This document shows positions 18,387 through 23,039 of a stretch of DNA of 23,039 nucleotides, piece after piece. The position numbers and the translations under genes were made by a program. Numbering within the stretch: the stretch's first letter is position 1; each line of letters begins with the position of its first letter. The stretch comes from Saccoglossus kowalevskii (taxonomy: Eukaryota > Hemichordata > Enteropneusta > Harrimaniidae): the NCBI RefSeq assembly GCF_000003605.2, contig NW_003143966.1:1-23039 (forward strand), in the 5' to 3' direction. A model generated the notes under the pieces. The model saw only the letters and a list, made by a program, of their open reading frames with translations. It had not been told where the DNA came from and did no database searches.

Positions 18387-19086
18387 GTGTTTGGTAGTCC
18401 CCGGAACATGCTAATTCTCTACTTGCAATCCACACACGTGATGTATTACAACAAACTGTTTTTTTTTCCAAAAATTGGAACTATTTGTCCTCGCAATGGT
18501 AGTGTGTTTGTTAGTCCCCGGAACATGCTAATTCTCTACTTGCAATCCACACACATGATGTATTACAACAAACTGGCTTTTTTCCAAATATTGGGACTAT
18601 TTGTCCTCGCAATGGTAGTGTGTTTGTTAGTCCCCGGAACATGCTGATTCTCTACTTGCAATCCACACACATGATGTATCACAACAAACTGGCTTTTTTC
18701 CAAATATTGGGACTATTTGTCCTCGCAATGGTAGTGTGTTTGGTAGTCCCCGGAACATGCTAATTCTCTACTTGCAATCCACACACGTGATGTATTACAA
18801 CAAACTGTTTTTTTTTCCAAAAATTGGAACTATTTGTCCTCGCAATGGTAGTGTGTTTGTTAGTCCCCGGAACATGCTAATTCTCTACTTGCAATCCACA
18901 CACATGATGTATTACAACAAACTGGCTTTTTTCCAAATATTGGGACTATTTGTCCTCGCAATGGTAGTGTGTTTGTTAGTCCCCGGAACATGCTGATTCT
19001 CTACTTGCAATCCACACACATGATGTATCACAACAAACTGGCTTTTTTTCCAAATAATTGGGACTATTTGTCCTCGCAATGGTAGT
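18387..19086 (+). repeat. Three-monomer higher-order repeat (about 349 bp), two clean turns
   Basis: Monomer 1 has GTGTTTGGTAG, CACGTG and T9 leading to CCAAAAATTGGAAC. Monomer 2 has TTTGTTAG, CATGCTAATTC, CACATG and GGC-T6. Monomer 3 has CATGCTGATTC, CACATG and ATGTATCACAAC. The unit starts at 18,387, 18,736 and 19,087; the third turn is then interrupted. Lengths of 117 + 116 + 116 add to 349. Confidence 0.88.
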
Positions 19087-19549
19087 GTGTTTGGTAGTCC
19101 CCGGAACATGCTAATTCTCTACTTGCATTCCACACACGTGATGTATTACAACAAACTGTTTTTTTTTCCAAAAATTGGAACTATTTGTCCTCGCAATGGT
19201 AGTGTGTTTGTTAGTCCCCGGAACATGCTAATTCTCTACTTGCAATCCACACACGTGATGTATTACAACAAACTGTTTTTTTTTAATATTGGAACTATTT
19301 GTCCTCGCAATGGTAGTGTGTTTGTTAGTCCCCGGAACATGCTGATTCTCTACTTGCAATCCACACACGTGATGTATAACAACAAACTGGTTTTTTTCTA
19401 AATATTGGAACTATTTGTCCTCGCAATGGTAGTGTGTTTGTTAGTCACCGGAACATGCTAATTCTCTACTTGCAATCCACACACATGATGTATTACAACA
19501 AACTGGCTTTTTTCCAAATATTGGGACTATTTGTCCTCGCAATGGTAGT

Positions 19550-20815
19550 GTGTTTGTTAGTCCCCGGAACATGCTGATTCTCTACTTGCAATCCACACAC
19601 ATGATGTATCACAACAAACTGGCTTTTTTCCAAATATTGGGACTATTTGTCCTCGCAATGGTAGTGTGTTTGGTAGTCCCCGGAACATGCTAATTCTCTA
19701 CTTGCAATCCACACACGTGATGTATTACAACAAACTGTTTTTTTTTCCAAAAATTGGAACTATTTGTCCTCGCAATGGTAGTGTGTTTGTTAGTCCCCGG
19801 AACATGCTAATTCTCTACTTGCAATCCACACACATGATGTATTACAACAAACTGGCTTTTTTCCAAATATTGGGACTATTTGTCCTCGCAATGGTAGTGT
19901 GTTTGTTAGTCCCCGGAACATGCTGATTCTCTACTTGCAATCCACACACATGATGTATCACAACAAACTGGCTTTTTTCCAAATATTGGGACTATTTGTC
20001 CTCGCAATGGTAGTGTGTTTGGTAGTCCCCGGAACATGCTAATTCTCTACTTGCAATCCACACACGTGATGTATTACAACAAACTGTTTTTTTTTCCAAA
20101 AATTGGAACTATTTGTCCTCGCAATGGTAGTGTGTTTGTTAGTCCCCGGAACATGCTAATTCTCTACTTGCAATCCACACACATGATGTATTACAACAAA
20201 CTGGCTTTTTTCCAAATATTGGGACTATTTGTCCTCGCAATGGTAGTGTGTTTGTTAGTCCCCGGAACATGCTAATTCTCTACTTGCAATCCACACACAT
20301 GATGTATTACAACAAACTGGCTTTTTTCCAAATATTGGGACTATTTGTCTGCGCAATGGTAGTGTGTTTGGTAGTCCCCGGAACATGCTGATTCTCTACT
20401 TGCAATCCACACACGTGATGTATTACAACAAACTGTTTTTTTTTCAAATATTGGAACTATTTGTCCTCGCAATGGTAGTGTGTTTGTTAGTCCCCGGAAC
20501 ATGCTAATTCTCTACTTGTAATCCACACACATGATGTATTACAACAAACTGGCTTTTTTCCAAATATTGGGACTATTTGTCCTCGCAATGGTAGTGTGTT
20601 TGGTAGTCCCCGGAACATGCTAATTCTCTACTTGCAATCCACACACATGATGTATTACAACAAACTGGTTTTTTTCCAAATATTGGGACTATTTGTCCTC
20701 CTCGCAATGGTAGTGTGTTTGTTAGTCCCCGGAACATGCTGATTCTCTACTTGCAATCCACACACATGATGTATTACAACAACCTGGCTTTTTTTTCAAA
20801 TATTGGGACTATTTG
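19550..20815 (+). repeat. Block duplicated at 21,068-22,333 (shift 1,518 bp)
   Basis: It begins with the TATCACAAC monomer, then two turns of the 349-bp trimer (19,666 and 20,015), then GTCTGCGCAATGG (near 20,348), TACTTGTAATCC (near 20,514), the TCC insertion CTCCTCGC (near 20,697) and an AACCTGG monomer. The same markers in the same order lie 1,518 bp downstream. The shift is 13 monomers plus 10 bp from the long T-tracts and the 3-bp insertions. Confidence 0.87.
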
Positions 20816-21067
20816 TCCTCGCAATGGTAGTGTGTTTGGTAGTCCCCGGAACATGCTAATTCTCTACTTGCAATCCACACACATGATGTATTACAACAAA
20901 CTGGCTTTTTTCCAAATATTGGGACTATTTGTCCTCCTCGCAATGGTAGTGTGTTTGTTAGTCCCCGGAACATGCTGATTCTCTACTTGCAATCCACACA
21001 CATGATGTATTACAACAACCTGGCTTTTTTTTCAAATATTGGGACTATTTGTCCTCGCAATGGTAGT

Positions 21068-22333
21068 GTGTTTGTTAGTCCCCGGAACATGCTGATTCTC
21101 TACTTGCAATCCACACACATGATGTATCACAACAAACTGGCTTTTTTCCAAATATTGTGACTATTTGTCCTCGCAATGGTAGTGTGTTTGGTAGTCCCCG
21201 GAACATGCTAATTCTCTACTTGCAATCCACACACGTGATGTATTACAACAAACTGTTTTTTTTTCCAAAAATTGGAACTATTTGTCCTCGCAATGGTAGT
21301 GTGTTTGTTAGTCCCCGGAACATGCTAATTCTCTACTTGCAATCCACACACATGATGTATTACAACAAACTGGCTTTTTTCCAAATATTGGGACTATTTG
21401 TCCTCGCAATGGTAGTGTGTTTGTTAGTCCCCGGAACATGCTGATTCTCTACTTGCAATCCACACACATGATGTATCACAACAAACTGGCTTTTTTCCAA
21501 ATATTGGGACTATTTGTCCTCGCAATGGTAGTGTGTTTGGTAGTCCCCGGAACATGCTAATTCTCTACTTGCAATCCACACACGTGATGTATTACAACAA
21601 ACTGTTTTTTTTTCCAAAAATTGGAACTATTTGTCCTCGCAATGGTAGTGTGTTTGTTAGTCCCCGGAACATGCTAATTCTCTACTTGCAATCCACACAC
21701 ATGATGTATTACAACAAACTGGCTTTTTTCCAAATATTGGGACTATTTGTCCTCGCAATGGTAGTGTGTTTGTTAGTCCCCGGAACATGCTAATTCTCTA
21801 CTTGCAATCCACACACATGATGTATTACAACAAACTGGCTTTTTTCCAAATATTGGGACTATTTGTCTGCGCAATGGTAGTGTGTTTGGTAGTCCCCGGA
21901 ACATGCTGATTCTCTACTTGCAATCCACACACGTGATGTATTACAACAAACTGTTTTTTTTTCAAATATTGGAACTATTTGTCCTCGCAATGGTAGTGTG
22001 TTTGTTAGTCCCCGGAACATGCTAATTCTCTACTTGTAATCCACACACATGATGTATTACAACAAACTGGCTTTTTTCCAAATATTGGGACTATTTGTCC
22101 TCGCAATGGTAGTGTGTTTGGTAGTCCCCGGAACATGCTAATTCTCTACTTGCAATCCACACACATGATGTATTACAACAAACTGGCTTTTTTCCAAATA
22201 TTGGGACTATTTGTCCTCCTCGCAATGGTAGTGTGTTTGTTAGTCCCCGGAACATGCTGATTCTCTACTTGCAATCCACACACATGATGTATTACAACAA
22301 CCTGGCTTTTTTTTCAAATATTGGGACTATTTG
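21068..22333 (+). repeat. Second copy of the 1,518-bp-shift block
   Basis: It repeats the trimer turns (21,184 and 21,533), GTCTGCGC (near 21,866), TACTTGTAATCC (near 22,033) and CTCCTCGC (near 22,214). One private change is ATTGTGACTAT near 21,156. After about 22,333 the two copies part: here a TTTGTTTGTCC monomer follows, there a TTTGGTAGTCC monomer. Confidence 0.87.
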
Positions 22334-22699
22334 TCCTCGCAATGGTAGTGTGTTTGTTTGTCCCCGGAACATGCTAATTCTCTACTTGCAATCCACAAAC
22401 ATGATGTATTACAACAAACTGGCTTTTTTTCCAAATATTGGGACTATTTGTCCTCGCAATGGTAGTGTGTTTGTTAGTCCCCGGAACATGCTGATTCTCT
22501 ACTTGCAATCCACACACATGATGTATCACAACAAACTGGCTTTTTTCCAAATATTGGGACTATTTGTCCTCGCAATGGTAGTGTGTTTGGTAGTCCCCGG
22601 AACATGCTAATTCTCTACTTGCAATCCACACACGTGATGTATTACAACAAACTGTTTTTTTTTCCAAAAATTGGATCTATTTGTCCTCGCAATGGTAGT

Positions 22700-23039
22700 G
22701 TGTTTGTTAGTCCCCGGAACATGCTAATTCTCTACTTGCAATCCACAAACATGATGTATTACAACAAACTGGCTTTTTTTCCAAATATTGGGACTATTTG
22801 TCCTCACAATGGTAGTGTGTTTGTTAGTCCCCGAAACATGCTGATTCTCTACTTGCAATCCACACACGTGATGTATTACAACAAACTGTTTTGTTTTTTT
22901 TCCAAATATTGGGACTATTTGTCCTCACAATGGTAGTGTGATTTTTATTCCCCGGAACATGTTGATTCTCTACTTGCAATCCACACAAATGATGTATTAC
23001 AACAAACTGGCTTTTTTCCAATTATTGGGACTATTTGTC
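22700..23039 (+). repeat. Right-edge block matching 5,767-6,090 and 8,320-8,640
   Basis: Three successive monomers carry ATCCACAAACATG, then CCCCGAAACATG with CACGTG, then GTGTGATTTTTATTCCCC with CACACAAATG, the same rare order as in both large left-hand blocks (shift from the first about 16,942 bp). Private changes are TTTTGTTTTTTTT in the T-tract and CCAATTATTGG at the very end. The array continues beyond the window. Confidence 0.8.

Larger units (their letters stand above)
2809..23039 (+). repeat. 116-bp tandem satellite array, about 174 head-to-tail copies
   Basis: From about 2,809 to the right edge the sequence repeats with a basic period of 116 bp; for example GGGACTATTTG starts at 2821, 2937 and 3053. 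All copies lie in the same orientation. Common monomer lengths are 116 and 117 bp, differing in the T-tract. In order, a monomer has GGGACTATTTGTCCTCGCAA, TGGTAGTGTGTTTGTTAGTC, CCCGGAACATGCT(G/A)ATTCTC, CTTGCAATCCACACAC(A/G)TG, ATGTATTACAACAAACTG, then GGC plus T6 or a pure T-tract, and CCAAATATT. There is no internal gene, CENP-B box or recognisable transposon terminus. The array continues past the window. A heterochromatic or centromeric role is possible but not shown by sequence alone. I do not recognise the family. Confidence 0.98.

Noticed and set aside
2809-23039. CRISPR array (regular short repeats)
   Set aside because: There are no unique spacers between repeats; the entire 116-bp unit is repeated, and the context is eukaryotic with no cas genes.
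2809-23039. CENP-B box in the monomer
   Set aside because: No TTCG...CGGG arrangement with the needed spacing is found in the consensus or the variants I read.
2809-23039. Hairpin or pseudoknot from GTGTGT/ACACAC and GTTTGTT/AACAAAC within each monomer
   Set aside because: The arms are only 6-7 bp, overlap on one side and are far apart, so they are easily explained by simple-sequence composition.
2809-23039. Pol III promoter boxes suggesting a SINE or tRNA origin
   Set aside because: No A-box/B-box pair with proper spacing could be found on either strand of the monomer.

Overview
The window looks like part of an animal (eukaryotic) genome. There are no bacterial operons, ribosome-binding sites or compact genes. 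The left end is AT-rich DNA with a TG microsatellite and many short palindromes and decayed repeats, and everything after that is one very long tandem satellite. Base composition, the CpG-type substitutions in the satellite and the style of the interspersed repeats suggest a metazoan, perhaps an aquatic invertebrate. The taxon is a weak inference and I do not recognise the satellite family.

Positions 1 to about 2,808 are non-satellite flank. They hold a palindrome-rich AT segment (1-215), a (TG)n tract (249-285), a GAGGAC/GTCCTCGG-rich stretch with a perfect 10-bp hairpin (356-384), a nested foldback (524-614), a possible small inverted-repeat element (1339-1578), several short perfect palindromes, and related, decayed AT-rich repeat modules (about 2,140-2,800). 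No convincing protein-coding or RNA gene is visible. The best coding candidate is a 36-codon ATG frame in good Kozak context (1116-1226), and it is doubtful.

Positions about 2,809 to 23,039 are a head-to-tail array of a 116-bp monomer (about 174 copies), all in one orientation and running off the right edge. Each monomer carries, in order, a GGGACTATTTGTCCTCGCAA block, a TAGTCCCCGGAACATGCT block, a CTTGCAATCCACACAC(G/A)TG block, an ACAACAAACTG block and a T-tract ending in CCAAATATTGG. Variation falls mainly at three CpG sites and in T-tract length. Two broad monomer types stand out: one with canonical E-box CACGTG and a long pure T-tract, the other with CACATG and GGC plus six T.

On top of the monomer there is layered higher-order structure: a 3-monomer unit (about 349 bp) on the right; a 4-monomer duplication (468 bp); an 8-monomer unit (about 925-930 bp); and large block duplications with shifts of 1,518, 1,633, 2,160, 2,552 and 3,026 bp, one of which includes 637 bp of perfect identity. 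Marker monomers near the left edge recur 14.6 and 16.9 kb away. The array is therefore a mosaic of repeatedly copied blocks. The long open frames on both strands (up to about 150 codons) are by-products of the repeat: many need GTG starts, their frames shift with T-tract length, and they cover only two to four monomers. Nothing in the window forms a gene set that works together; the subject is the structure, evolution and possible chromatin role of the satellite and its edge.
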